This document shows positions 1 through 9,168 of a stretch of DNA of 64,000 bases, in pieces. The notes under the pieces are model-generated. The model worked only from the letters and a program-made list of their open reading frames with translations. It searched no databases and was not told the DNA's origin. The position numbers were made by a program, and so were the translations under genes. Source of the DNA: Actinomyces israelii DSM 43320 (lineage in GTDB: Bacteria; Actinomycetota; Actinomycetes; Actinomycetales; Actinomycetaceae); assembly GCF_000711965.1 (NCBI RefSeq), contig NZ_JONS01000001.1:1-64000 (forward strand), in the 5' to 3' direction. The stretch's first letter is position 1; every line of letters begins with the position of its first letter.

Positions 1-2
1 CA

Positions 3-272
3 GCCTGGATCCAAGGCCACTGGGGAATAGAGAACCGCCTCCACTGGGTCCGCGACGTCACCTTCGACGAGGACCGCCACCAACTGCCCACAACCACCAC
101 CGCCCGAGCCATGGCCACACTCAGGAACACCGCCATCAGCCTCATCCGCCTCACCAGCCCCGACCACCCCAGCCGACAACGCCGAAAAAGCAGCATCGCC
201 TCCACCTGCCGCTACTGGGCAACCCACCCCCACCAAACCCTCCAACAACTCACACAACAACCCACCCCATAA
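3..272 (+). pseudogene. ISAs1-family transposase, C-terminal fragment cut by the window edge
   Basis: The first 89 codons of the window read in frame from base 3 to a TAA at 270-272. They contain the H-x-GIENRLHWVRDVTFDED motif around the last catalytic Glu of ISAs1-type DDE transposases, followed by the usual ARAMATLRNTA segment. The 5' part lies outside the window, so it cannot be said whether the element is intact. Base use is richer in A and C than in the neighbouring genes, which fits mobile DNA. I did not find a convincing terminal inverted repeat downstream of the stop. Confidence 0.8.
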
Positions 273-700
273 CAACGCCGACCCCCTGAGGTCAAGCCCG
301 ATACACACAATCAGAGACAGCTCCACTCCGCCCTGGGGCACAGGACGCAGGGCGAGGTCCACCAGGAGCACCGAGCAGTAAGACAAGCAGCCTGAAAGAC
401 CGCTTTCAGAGCTGTCCGAGACACGCCCGGCAGTCCAGGGCGAGGTAGGCCGGCCAGCGGGTGACGCCGTCTGTTTTGGTCCTGCTCCTGAGCGGGACCA
501 CGATCGCCGTTTCAGCGCCGACGCAGCCTCTACCCGTCAGGGACGGCGAGCCATTGACGGCGACATCGTACAAGGACCAGTCCACGCCCATGACCCACGA
601 CCGTGGGCAGGACAGCACCAAGGGGGCAGTTCTCGTTGATGGCCGGCAGCGGGCGGGCCAGTCGGGCCAATGGTCTACTGCTGGGCGGGCATTGTCGACC
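273..700. other. Intergenic stretch between transposase remnant and coaE fusion gene
   Basis: No gene can be supported in these 428 bases. A minus-strand open frame ends at 406 and reads somewhat protein-like up to about 640, but it has no start of its own, no recognisable motif, and runs into the coaE gene in another frame. It may be the remnant of a gene truncated when the insertion sequence arrived. Confidence 0.4.
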
Positions 701-2023
701 TCACCCCGCAGCGGCAGCCAGCCGGTGCTCCCACAGCCAGTCGACGCCGTCAGCGAGGTCCTCCCGGGTGCCGTTGTTGAGCAGCAGGACATCAGCTATA
801 CGACGGCGCTCCTCGTCGTCGGCCTGGCTGGCCATGCGGCTCATGGCCTCCTCTCGCGACAGGCCCCGTTCCTCCAGGCGCGCGATCCTCAGTGCGAGGG
901 GCGCCTCAACGACCACGACGCAGTCGAAGAGGTCGTCCATCCCCCGCTCCACCAGGAGGGGGACGTCGTACACGGCCACGCCGCCGGGCCCTGCGTTCTC
1001 CATGCGCTGGGCCGCCGTCTGGGCGATGCACGGCAGCGTGATCGCCTCGAGCACGCCGCGGGCGCCGGGGTCGGTGAAGACGCGCCCGGCCAGCGCCGCC
1101 CGGTCCAGGGCGCCGTCGGCGGTCAGGACCGTCGTCCCGAATGCCGACACGACCGCGGCGAGCGCCGGGGAGCCCGGCTCCACCACCTCCCGGGCGATGG
1201 CGTCGGCGTCCACGACGCGGGCGCCGCGCGCGGCGAGCAGGCGCGCCACCGTCGACTTGCCCGAGCCGATGCCGCCGGTGAGCCCCACGCGCAGCGTCCG
1301 GCCGCCGCGCGGCACCCTGAGCCTGCCGACGCCCGCCATCGCGGTGCGACGACGGCGGATCAGGTCGGCGAGCTCGACGATGAGCAGACGGAGCACCTCT
1401 GCGACCGCCCGGGGGGCCATGACCTTCGAGGGCGGCACGTGGACGAAGCCGATGACGGGCCGCTCCGCCTCGGGCAGGTGGGAGGCGGCGTCGAGCGCCG
1501 CGTAGAGCGTGGCGTTGCAGACGTACCGTCCGGCGTCATCCGAACGGGCCGCTGGCAGGCCGGCCGCGCTCAGCCGCCCCACCAGCGCTGCCGCCGGCCA
1601 TGTCGCGCGCCGCAGCGGTGCGCCGCCGGGGACGAGCTCCTCGCCGGTGGGCCGGAGCCCGGTGTTGTCGGGGATGCGCGCCGTCGCCTCGTTGTAGGCG
1701 GTGGTCTCCAGCACCACCGTCCGGGCTCCCGCCTGCTCCCCGACGTGCACGACGACGTCGGGGCGCAGACGCCCGATGACGCTGCGAGCGGCGGCCATCG
1801 CCGCGGTGAAGGCGACCGGGAGGATGTCCCGGGTCAGGGCGGCGCTGCCTCCTGCCAGCTCGATGGTCTCCGGCAGGAGCCGCACGGCCTCCCACGAGGC
1901 GTTGGAGCCGGCTCCGCCGAAGGGCTCGAATCCGGTGATATGGACCGTCACCGGTCTACTGGCCACGTCTGGGACCACCGTGGCGCAGCTCTGAGGGCCG
2001 GGGGCGTCCTGCGTCTGCGTCAT
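701..2023 (-). CDS. coaE: Fusion protein: pyrrolidone-carboxylate peptidase (C15) + dephospho-CoA kinase
   Basis: One 440-residue frame carries two complete enzymes. Residues about 25-222 are a peptidase C15 domain with TGFEPFGG near the start and the full triad: Glu106 (VVLETTAYN), Cys169 (GRYVCNATLY) and His195 (GFVHVPP). This family removes N-terminal pyroglutamate. Residues about 243-440 are a dephospho-CoA kinase, the last step of coenzyme A synthesis, with the P-loop GLTGGIGSGKST at 247-258 and DADAIAREV after it. The joint is a short Arg-rich linker (RRRRTAMAGVGRLR). The kinase half sits downstream of rpsA, the normal place of coaE in actinobacteria, so the peptidase appears to have been added in front of it. 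The start is uncertain: ATG at 2023 adds about 25 residues before the peptidase fold, and in-frame GTG codons lie closer. Confidence 0.9.
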   Translation of the reverse strand: MTQTQDAPGPQSCATVVPDVASRPVTVHITGFEPFGGAGSNASWEAVRLLPETIELAGGSAALTRDILPVAFTAAMAAARSVIGRLRPDVVVHVGEQAGARTVVLETTAYNEATARIPDNTGLRPTGEELVPGGAPLRRATWPAAALVGRLSAAGLPAARSDDAGRYVCNATLYAALDAASHLPEAERPVIGFVHVPPSKVMAPRAVAEVLRLLIVELADLIRRRRTAMAGVGRLRVPRGGRTLRVGLTGGIGSGKSTVARLLAARGARVVDADAIAREVVEPGSPALAAVVSAFGTTVLTADGALDRAALAGRVFTDPGARGVLEAITLPCIAQTAAQRMENAGPGGVAVYDVPLLVERGMDDLFDCVVVVEAPLALRIARLEERGLSREEAMSRMASQADDEERRRIADVLLLNNGTREDLADGVDWLWEHRLAAAAG

Positions 2024-2132
2024 GCGGTGAGATTAACGGTATGGGCGCCTGTGAGTCACCTGGATGGCGAGTGAGCATGGTCCGATCGTCGGCGGGAGCG
2101 CGAGCGGAACGAGCGCCTCGCACAACACCCGC

Positions 2133-3884
2133 TCATCCGCCGGCGCCCTCCCGCACCCGGCTCGCCCGGCCGGGCGTCGCCGTCGTCCCCTCGCCGCCGC
2201 GGTGCCGGCCGGATCGGCCCCGCCCGTAGGGGGCGACGGCCCGCTCAACCGCAGCGATCCGCTCGGCCACACCGCTGGGGACGGTCTTGCACCGCTCGAG
2301 CTCGGCACGCGCACGCCGGCACACGTCTCTCACGCCCGAGGCGCGGGCGGGCTCCGCCTCGACGCCGGCGGCGGTGACCTCGGCCAGCAGCACCAGGGCG
2401 ATGCTGCTCGTCTCCGGGCTGCCGATGGCGTCGGTCAGGACGGTGAGCCGCTCCTTCATGCGCGAGGTGCCCCAGTCCCCCATCTGCTCGTGCACGCGCC
2501 GCCAGTGAGTCCGCGCGGCCCGCGTGTCGTTGCGGGCGCCCGCCGCCCAGGCGGCGATGGCCAGGCTCGCGCACGCCAGCTCGATCCATCCCTGAGACAG
2601 GCACAGCTCGCCGGTGTCGAGGGACTCCCGCTCGGCCCGCTCACTCGCGCCCAGGGCCAGCAGCAGCCTGGCGAAGGCGATCCGCAGGGCGACGACGGTC
2701 TCGAGCTGGCTGTCGTCGGTGACGAGCTCCAGGGACCTGCTGACCGTCTCCGCCGTCTTCATGGCGCGCTCGTGCACCGAGCCCAGGCCGTACCCCCGGG
2801 CGAGGACCAGCAGCTCGTTGACATCCTTCAGCAGCGCGCCCCGGTGCTGCAGACGGTGCTCATCGACGGCGGTGCCGGTCACCGTGCCGTAGGACCGGGC
2901 CGCCAGCCCGGAGGCCTCCCCGGCCATGCGCGACTCCACCCGGTAGGACACGCCGTTGTTGCCGTTGCGCTCATCGAAGCGCACGGCGACCGTGCGGGCG
3001 AAGGCCGTCAGGGCGTCATAGGCGTGCACCACGGTGTCCCAGCCGGTGACCTTCAGGGAGGGCCCCCAGGACATAGTCCAACTGATCGACGAGCCCAGCG
3101 CGTTCGAGCCGTAGCCGGCGCGATTGGCCTCGCGCAGGACGAGGCTGGCTCCGACCGCCGCGTTGAGCAGCCCCCAGGCGGTGGTGTCGCGGGTGTCGCT
3201 GAGGTTCGTGTGCCGCAGCAGGGCCAGACCCCGCTCCCACTGCCCCGACAGGCCGAGGTACTCCAGCTGGTCGCCGAGGAGCGGGATGCGCAGCGAGACG
3301 GGCGCCTCGACCTGCCCCAGAGCCATCAGGGCGTCCTCGGCCTCGACCTTGCGCCGCTGCGCGAGGTAGGGCAGCAGCGACGCGGCCAGGCTGCGGGCGG
3401 TCCCGGCCGGATCGGCGTCCGGTCGCTTGGACGCCCCGGACGTGGTCCGGATGACACCGGAGAAGTCGTCGTGCATGCGGGCGGCCGCTAGCGTCGCTCC
3501 GGCGTCGGCGTCGTCGAAGGAGAACAGGCGCGCCACACGCAGTTGCTCGAGCGCGTCGGCTCTCTCGCCGAAGAACGTGCACAGCTCCACACGCGCGTAC
3601 CGCAGGGGCAACGCGGAGCGGCCCCCCGCCCGACGCAGGTCGCCGCACCGCTCGACGGCCCTGTCGATGTCCGCCCGGGACCGGGTCGGGTCCTCCCCCA
3701 GCGCGGCGAGCCAGGTCCTGTCGACCTCCGCCAGGGCGGTGGCCAGGCGCCGGGCGCCCTCCCCCTGCGGGGGCTGCTCCGGGGCGGCGTGCAGAAGCGC
3801 GTCGTAGAGGCCCGCCTGCACGGCGGGTGAGCGGACGTCTCCTGGATCGTCAAGCAGATCCGTGAGGTCGTCCCAGGTTGTCAT
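2133..3884 (-). CDS. TPR-like hypothetical protein
   Basis: The frame encodes about 583 residues rich in Ala, Leu and Arg in repeated helical pairs (for example ERADALEQLRVARLF and ASERAERESLDTGELCL), a pattern typical of tetratricopeptide-like solenoids. No catalytic motif, signal peptide or membrane segment is visible. I chose the ATG at 3884 (MTTWDDLTDLL) over the adjacent ATG at 3887 because AGGGG lies at a better distance; the frame is open further upstream to 3953. It lies between rpsA and the coaE fusion, separated from rpsA by a strong hairpin, so it is probably transcribed on its own. Family assignment is weak; it could be a scaffold or regulatory protein. Confidence 0.75.
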   Translation of the reverse strand: MTTWDDLTDLLDDPGDVRSPAVQAGLYDALLHAAPEQPPQGEGARRLATALAEVDRTWLAALGEDPTRSRADIDRAVERCGDLRRAGGRSALPLRYARVELCTFFGERADALEQLRVARLFSFDDADAGATLAAARMHDDFSGVIRTTSGASKRPDADPAGTARSLAASLLPYLAQRRKVEAEDALMALGQVEAPVSLRIPLLGDQLEYLGLSGQWERGLALLRHTNLSDTRDTTAWGLLNAAVGASLVLREANRAGYGSNALGSSISWTMSWGPSLKVTGWDTVVHAYDALTAFARTVAVRFDERNGNNGVSYRVESRMAGEASGLAARSYGTVTGTAVDEHRLQHRGALLKDVNELLVLARGYGLGSVHERAMKTAETVSRSLELVTDDSQLETVVALRIAFARLLLALGASERAERESLDTGELCLSQGWIELACASLAIAAWAAGARNDTRAARTHWRRVHEQMGDWGTSRMKERLTVLTDAIGSPETSSIALVLLAEVTAAGVEAEPARASGVRDVCRRARAELERCKTVPSGVAERIAAVERAVAPYGRGRSGRHRGGEGTTATPGRASRVREGAGG

Positions 3885-3993
3885 CATCTTCCCCTGCTCG
3901 TGGGTCGTGCCCGCGCCGCGGCGCGGACGGGTTCCGGTGTCAGCCTCACACACCGCGAATGATCGCGCGATGGGGAGCCGGGCCCGTCGCGCC

Positions 3994-4029
3994 CGAGGGC
4001 CCGCCCACTCGCTGGTGGGCGGGCCCTCG
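3994..4029 (-). terminator. Intrinsic terminator downstream of rpsA
   Basis: A perfect 15-bp stem (CGAGGGCCCGCCCAC with its complement) closes a 6-nt loop, 34 bases after the rpsA stop. It lacks a long U run, which is common for terminators in high-GC actinobacteria. It separates rpsA from the TPR-like gene. Confidence 0.75.
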
Positions 4030-4062
4030 GCGCGTGCAAGGACTGCTGCAAATCCCGAGCGG

Positions 4063-5517
4063 TCAGTTCCCGGTCAGCTTCTCGCGCAGAGCGGCCAGCG
4101 CCTCGTCGGAGGCCAGGGTGCCGGTCGACTCCGACGCCGCCGAGGAGTAGGACGTGGCGCCGGCCGGAGCCGCCGCGCCGCTGGTGTCCGTGTCCTCCTC
4201 CATGGCCCTGGCGACCTGCGCCTTGTGAGCCTCCCAACGCGCGTGGGCGGCCGCGTACTCGGCCTCCCAGGCCTCGCGCTGAGCGTCGAAGCCCTCCAGC
4301 CACTCGTTGGTCTCCGGGTCGAAGCCCTCCGGGTACTTGTAGTTGCCGTTCTCGTCGTACTCGGCGGCCATGCCGTACAGCGAGGGGTCGAAGTCCTCCG
4401 AGCTGGGGTCCACGCCCTCGTTGGCCTGCTTGAGCGACAGGGAGATGCGGCGGCGCTCCAGGTCGATGTCGATGACCTTGACGAAGACCTCATCACCGAC
4501 CTTGGCGACCTGCTCGGGCACCTCGACGTGGCGCTGAGCCAGCTCGGAGATGTGGACGAGGCCCTCGATGCCGTCCTCGACGCGGACGAAGGCACCGAAT
4601 GGGACCAGCTTGGTGACCTTGCCGGGCACGACCTGGCCGATGGCGTGCGTGCGGGCGAACGCCTGCCAGGGGTCCTCCTGGGTCTTCTTGAGCGACAGGG
4701 AGACGCGCTCGCGGTCGAAGTCGACCTCGAGGACCTCGACGGTGACCTCGTTGCCGACCTCCACGACCTCCGAGGGGTGGTCGATGTGCTTCCAGGACAG
4801 CTCGGAGACGTGGACGAGGCCGTCCACACCGCCCAGGTCCACGAAGGCGCCGAAGTTGACGATGGAGGAGACCACACCGGTGCGGACCTGGCCCTTCTGC
4901 AGGGTCTGGAGGAAGTTGGTGCGGACCTCGGACTGGGTCTGCTCGAGATAGGCGCGGCGGGACAGGACCACATTGTTGCGGTTCTTGTCCAGCTCGATGA
5001 TCTTGGCCTCGAGCTCACGGCCCACATAGGGCTGGAGATCGCGGACACGACGCATCTCGACCAGAGAGGCGGGCAGGAAACCGCGCAAGCCGATATCGAG
5101 GATGAGGCCGCCCTTGACGACCTCGATGACGGAGCCGGTGACGACGCCGTCCTCCTCCTTGACCCGCTCGATGGTGCCCCAGGCGCGCTCGTACTGGGCG
5201 CGCTTCTTGCTCAGGAGCAGACGACCCTCCTTGTCCTCCTTCTGGAGGACCAGGGCCTCGATCTCGTCGCCGACCGAGACGATCTCATCGGGGTCGACGT
5301 CGTGCTTGATGGACAATTCGCGAGCGAGAATGACGCCCTCGGTCTTGTAGCCGATGTCCAACAGGACCTCGTCTCGGTCGACCTTGACGACGGTGCCCTC
5401 GACGATGTCGCCGTCATCGAAGTACTTGATGGTCTCGTCGACGGCGGCGAGGATCTCCTCGGTCGAGCCGATGTCGTTGACGGCGACCGGGGCAGGGCTG
5501 GGCGTGGTGGTGGTCAT
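4063..5517 (-). CDS. rpsA: 30S ribosomal protein S1
   Basis: The 484-residue product has four S1 RNA-binding repeats at about residues 36-105, 123-187, 209-277 and 294-363. The last two carry the canonical FGAFV signature (NFGAFVDLGGVDGLVHVSEL, VPFGAFVRVEDGIEGLVHIS). The acidic C-terminal tail with Tyr- and Trp-rich stretches is typical of actinobacterial S1. It binds mRNA on the small ribosomal subunit. The start at 5517 (MTTTTPSPAP) is chosen because the frame upstream of it does not look like protein and GGAG lies about 12 bases before it. Four repeats rather than six is normal in this phylum. polA is upstream, the coaE fusion further downstream. Confidence 0.97.
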   Translation of the reverse strand: MTTTTPSPAPVAVNDIGSTEEILAAVDETIKYFDDGDIVEGTVVKVDRDEVLLDIGYKTEGVILARELSIKHDVDPDEIVSVGDEIEALVLQKEDKEGRLLLSKKRAQYERAWGTIERVKEEDGVVTGSVIEVVKGGLILDIGLRGFLPASLVEMRRVRDLQPYVGRELEAKIIELDKNRNNVVLSRRAYLEQTQSEVRTNFLQTLQKGQVRTGVVSSIVNFGAFVDLGGVDGLVHVSELSWKHIDHPSEVVEVGNEVTVEVLEVDFDRERVSLSLKKTQEDPWQAFARTHAIGQVVPGKVTKLVPFGAFVRVEDGIEGLVHISELAQRHVEVPEQVAKVGDEVFVKVIDIDLERRRISLSLKQANEGVDPSSEDFDPSLYGMAAEYDENGNYKYPEGFDPETNEWLEGFDAQREAWEAEYAAAHARWEAHKAQVARAMEEDTDTSGAAAPAGATSYSSAASESTGTLASDEALAALREKLTGN

Positions 5518-5651
5518 TGAGTGGTTGCTCCGAATACGGACAGATAGATCGGGCTGATAGGAACCATGCACCCCCCGTCCCCCGAGCCAGCCCGGACTGA
5601 CCTCGCGGTACGGCGGCGCGTCTTGACGACACCCAGGGGCGCACAACTCGG

Positions 5652-5679
5652 ACTCTATCAGGACATGCCCAGCGCGTAA
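5652..5679 (-). promoter_or_regulatory. Possible rpsA promoter
   Basis: Reading the minus strand, TTACGC (5679-5674) and TAGAGT (5657-5652) are separated by 16 bases, a plausible -35/-10 pair about 135 bases upstream of the rpsA ATG. The 236-base polA-rpsA gap would leave a long leader. Match to consensus is only moderate. Confidence 0.3.
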
Positions 5680-5753
5680 CCTGTTCGAGATCACCAAAGA
5701 AGCCCATAGGTGCCGTGCGATCCCTCACTCCCGCATGACCCGCGGCGCGCGCC

Positions 5754-8561
5754 TCAGTGAGCGGCGTCCCGCCAGGTCCCGCCCCGACCGATCGATACGT
5801 CCAGGGGCACCGACAGCTCGGCGGCGCCCCCCATGCACCGGCGCAGAACGTCCTCGACGGCGTCCGCCTCGCCCGGCGCGACCTCGGCGAGCAGCTCGTC
5901 GTGGATCTGCAGGAGCAGCCGCGAGCCCAGCTCCGCGGCCTGAAGGGACTGGGCCACGTCGATCATCGCCTTCTTGACGATGTCGGCCGCGCTGCCCTGA
6001 ATGGGGGCGTTGAGCGCGGCGCGCTCCGCCATCTCCCGGCGCTGCCGGGTGTCGCTGGTCAGGTCCGGCAGGTAGCGGCGCCGCCCGAACATGGTCTGGG
6101 TGTAGCCGTCGCGCCGGGCCTGCTCGACGACGCCCTCGAGGTAGTCGTGGACCCGGCCGAAGCGGGCGAAGTAGGCGTCCCGGAGGGTCGCCGCCTCGGC
6201 GTTGTCGATCCCCAGCTGCTTGGCCAGCCCGTAGGTGGACAGCCCGTAGGCGAGCCCGTAGCTCATGGCCTTGACGTGACTGCGCTGCTCAGCGGTGACA
6301 TCGGCCACGTCGATGTCGTGGACCAGGGCGGCCACGTAGCGGTGCAGGTCCTCCCCGCTGCGGAAGGCCTCGATGAGCGCCTCGTCCCCCGACAGGTGGG
6401 CCATGATGCGCATCTCGATCTGGGAGTAGTCGGCGGTCATCAGGCACTCGTACCCCTTGCCGACGGTGAACGCCTCCCGGATGCGCATGCCCTCCTCGGT
6501 GCGCGCGGGAATGTTCTGCAGGTTCGGGTCCGTCGAGGACAGCCGCCCGGTGGCGGTGATCGTCTGCTGGAAGGTGGTGCGGATGCGCCCATCGGCCTGG
6601 ACGGCCTTACGCAGGCCCTCGACGGTCTGACGCAGCTTGATGGCGTCGCGGTGCTCCAGCAGGCCCGCCAGGAAGGGATGGCCGGTCTTGGCGTACAGCG
6701 CGGCGAGGGCACCGGCGTCGGTGGTGTAGCCGGTCTTGGTCCTGCGGGTCTTGGGCATGTCGAGCTCATCGAACAGGACCGCCTGGAGCTGCTTGGGGCT
6801 GGAGAGGTTGAGCTCGTGGCCCGCGGCGGTGTAGGCGGCCTCGGCGGCGTGGTTGACGCGGGCGTCGAGCTCGGTCTCGCGAGCGAGGAGCACGGCGTCG
6901 TCCACGGCGATGCCCGCATCCTCCATCTCAGCCAGGGTCGCGGCCACGGGCATCTCCAGCTCGGTGAAGAGCACCTCGGCCTCCCGCCGGCGCAGCTCGC
7001 GCCCCAGGGCGGCGGCGAGGTCCCCCTGGACGGCGGCGCGCCGGGCGGCGGCCAGCACCTGGGCCGGGACGGCGTCCGAGTCCTCCGATGCGGTCAGGGC
7101 CTTCAGGTCGAAGGAGGTCTGCGCCTGGCCGTCCTCGTTGTCCCCGAGCGCCTCCAGGTCGATGCCCAGCCAGCGCTGCGCCAGGGAGCCGACGTCGTAG
7201 CCGCGCTGCTCAGGACGGCACAGGTAGCCGGCCAGCGCCGGGTCGAAGACGACGCCGTCCAGGGGCAGGCCGCGGGCGTGCAGAGCGTGCCAGGCGCCCT
7301 TGGCGTCGGTGACCACCAGGGGCGTCTCGGTGCCGCCGAGCAGCCCGGCCAGCGCCGACTCGTCCTCGGGCGCGGCCAGCGCCGGGTCGACGACGACGGC
7401 GGCGCGGGAGTCGGACAGTGCGATCGCGGTGGCGTCGGCCTGGCCGGGGCGCAGCGTGCCGGCGACGTCGAGACCGAGGAGACGGGGCCCTCCGTCGTCG
7501 TCCGTCAGGTGAGCCGAGAGCCACTCCCCCAGCGCGCCGGGGGCGAGGTCGCGGCCGAGCACGGCGACCTCGAGGGCGTCGAGGCGGGCCGACGGCGAGT
7601 TCTCGCCGTCGGCCGTGACCGCGCCGTCGATGCCACCAGCGGCATCGGAGAAGGTCAGGATCCGCTGGGCCCGCTGGTGGAGGGTGCGGAACTCCAGGAC
7701 CTCCATGACGCGGGCCAGCGCGCCGCGGTCGGCCGGGCGCAGGGTCAGGTCGGCGGCGGGCGCCACGCCCAGGTCGAGGTCGGTCACCAGGCGGTTGAGG
7801 CGGCGGTTGCGCACAACGTCGGCCATGTGGTCGCGCAGGGACTGGCCCGCCTTGCCCTTGATCTGGTCGGCGCTGGAGATCACGCCATCGAGTCCGTCGT
7901 ACAGGGTGATCCACTTCGCCGCAGTCTTGGGGCCGACCCCGGGCACGCCCGGCAGGTTGTCGCTGGACTCGCCCACCAGGGCGGCCAGCTGGGGGTAGCG
8001 CTGCGGCGGGACCCCATAGCGCTTCTCGACCTCCGCCGGAGTCATGCGCCGCAGGGTGGACACGCCCTTGACGGGGTAGAGCACGGTGCAGCGGTCGGTC
8101 ACGGTCTGGAAGGAGTCGCGGTCGCCGGAGCAGACGAGGACCTCCATCCCCTCGGCCTGGGCCGAGGCGGCCAGGGTGGCGAGGATGTCGTCCGCCTCGT
8201 AGCCGGAGGCGGTCAGGGCTCGCACGTTCATCGCCTCCAGCACCTCCTCGATGAGCTCGACCTGCCCGACGAAGGGCTCCGGGGTCTCGTCGCGGGTGCC
8301 CTTGTACTCGGCGTACTCCTCGGTGCGGAAGGTCCCGCCGGGCAGGTCGAAGGCGACGGCGACGTGAGTCGGCTCCTCGCGCTCGAGCAGGGACAGGAAC
8401 ATGGAGACGAAGCCGTGCACGGCGTTCGTACTCTGCCCGGTGGAGGTTGTGAAACTGTCCACAGGCAGGGCGTAGAAGGCCCGGAAGGCCATGGAGTGGC
8501 CGTCGATGAGGAGAAGACGTCCGGCGGGCTCGGCGGCGGGACTGGTCGTGGTGGTGCTCAC
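5754..8561 (-). CDS. polA: DNA polymerase I
   Basis: This 935-residue protein has the family's three-part layout. The N-terminal 5'-3' exonuclease/flap domain (LLIDGHSMAFRAFYALP, then ASGYEADDILATLA and VCSGDRDSFQ) covers about residues 1-300. A central region follows that corresponds to the 3'-5' exonuclease. The polymerase domain has motif A (TADYSQIEMRIMAHLSGD), motif B (KAMSYGLAYGLS) and motif C (QIHDELLAE, about residues 885-893). The DxE pair needed for proofreading is not visible in the central domain (LLGLDVAGTL), so it is probably proofreading-deficient, as in other actinobacteria. It fills gaps and removes RNA primers. Only 17 bases separate its ATG from a divergent gene, so the promoters must lie within coding sequence. 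Confidence 0.97.
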   Translation of the reverse strand: MSTTTTSPAAEPAGRLLLIDGHSMAFRAFYALPVDSFTTSTGQSTNAVHGFVSMFLSLLEREEPTHVAVAFDLPGGTFRTEEYAEYKGTRDETPEPFVGQVELIEEVLEAMNVRALTASGYEADDILATLAASAQAEGMEVLVCSGDRDSFQTVTDRCTVLYPVKGVSTLRRMTPAEVEKRYGVPPQRYPQLAALVGESSDNLPGVPGVGPKTAAKWITLYDGLDGVISSADQIKGKAGQSLRDHMADVVRNRRLNRLVTDLDLGVAPAADLTLRPADRGALARVMEVLEFRTLHQRAQRILTFSDAAGGIDGAVTADGENSPSARLDALEVAVLGRDLAPGALGEWLSAHLTDDDGGPRLLGLDVAGTLRPGQADATAIALSDSRAAVVVDPALAAPEDESALAGLLGGTETPLVVTDAKGAWHALHARGLPLDGVVFDPALAGYLCRPEQRGYDVGSLAQRWLGIDLEALGDNEDGQAQTSFDLKALTASEDSDAVPAQVLAAARRAAVQGDLAAALGRELRRREAEVLFTELEMPVAATLAEMEDAGIAVDDAVLLARETELDARVNHAAEAAYTAAGHELNLSSPKQLQAVLFDELDMPKTRRTKTGYTTDAGALAALYAKTGHPFLAGLLEHRDAIKLRQTVEGLRKAVQADGRIRTTFQQTITATGRLSSTDPNLQNIPARTEEGMRIREAFTVGKGYECLMTADYSQIEMRIMAHLSGDEALIEAFRSGEDLHRYVAALVHDIDVADVTAEQRSHVKAMSYGLAYGLSTYGLAKQLGIDNAEAATLRDAYFARFGRVHDYLEGVVEQARRDGYTQTMFGRRRYLPDLTSDTRQRREMAERAALNAPIQGSAADIVKKAMIDVAQSLQAAELGSRLLLQIHDELLAEVAPGEADAVEDVLRRCMGGAAELSVPLDVSIGRGGTWRDAAH

Positions 8562-8578
8562 CGTGCCAGCCTACGGGC

Positions 8579-9112
8579 ATGAGCAGCGACCAGTTCCCGA
8601 CCTCCCGCTCCGCCGACGTGCCCGTGGCCTTCCCCGCCAAGGCGGTACGGCCCTTCCCCGACCCGCGCCCCGCCGGTTCCGCGGTCAGCGCGGTCAGCGC
8701 CGTCGGCGCGTCGGGCCTGTCGGACTCCGAGCGGGGGACTCTCATGGCGACGCTGCGCATGGAGGTGCTGGAGCGCTCCGCGGAGCGCACGGTCGTGCGC
8801 ATGCCCGTCGACGGCGCCCGCCAGGTCCTCGGTATCCTGCACGGGGGCGCGAGCGCGGCCCTTGTCGAGACGGCCGCCTCGGTGGCGGCGCACGAGGCCG
8901 CCCCGGACGACATGGCGCCGCTGGGCACCGAGCTCCAGGTCAGCCACCTGCGCCCCGCCCAGCGCGGCTGGGTGACGGCGGTGGCAACCCCCGTTCACCG
9001 GGGCCGGCGCACCGCCGTCTACGAGGTGAGGGTCAGCGACGAGGACGGCCGTGCAATCGCCCGGGGGACGCTGCGCAGCCTCTTCACCGCCACCGCCGTC
9101 CAGGAGGGCTGA
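8579..9112 (+). CDS. PaaI-family hotdog thioesterase
   Basis: The product has 177 residues. After a Pro/Ala-rich N-terminal stretch of about 50 residues comes a hotdog domain with LGILHGGASAALVETAAS (about 84-100). The HGG turn and Glu97 are the active-site elements of PaaI/4-hydroxybenzoyl-CoA thioesterase-type enzymes, which hydrolyse acyl-CoA thioesters. The family is usually about 130-140 residues, so the true start may be downstream; an in-frame ATG occurs at residue 56. The substrate cannot be told from sequence. The gene lies between polA and pdtaR, where other actinobacteria also carry a thioesterase-like gene. Confidence 0.8.
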   Translation: MSSDQFPTSRSADVPVAFPAKAVRPFPDPRPAGSAVSAVSAVGASGLSDSERGTLMATLRMEVLERSAERTVVRMPVDGARQVLGILHGGASAALVETAASVAAHEAAPDDMAPLGTELQVSHLRPAQRGWVTAVATPVHRGRRTAVYEVRVSDEDGRAIARGTLRSLFTATAVQEG

Positions 9113-9125
9113 GGCGCGGTCAGTC

Positions 9126-9158
9126 GCTCACCGACCGCTCACCGACCGCTCACCGACT
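9126..9158. repeat. Three tandem copies of an 11-bp unit
   Basis: GCTCACCGACC is repeated three times (9126-9136, 9137-9147, 9148-9158), the last copy ending in T. The array lies between the converging thioesterase and response-regulator genes and has no obvious function. Confidence 0.85.
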
Positions 9159-9168
9159 CGGCGTGCGC

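Noticed and set aside
406-792. Minus-strand open frame before coaE
   Set aside because: Overlaps the coaE 3' end in another frame and has no recognisable start or family; at most a remnant.
9126-9158. Tandem 11-mers as a CRISPR-like array
   Set aside because: Units are contiguous with no spacers and no cas genes are present.
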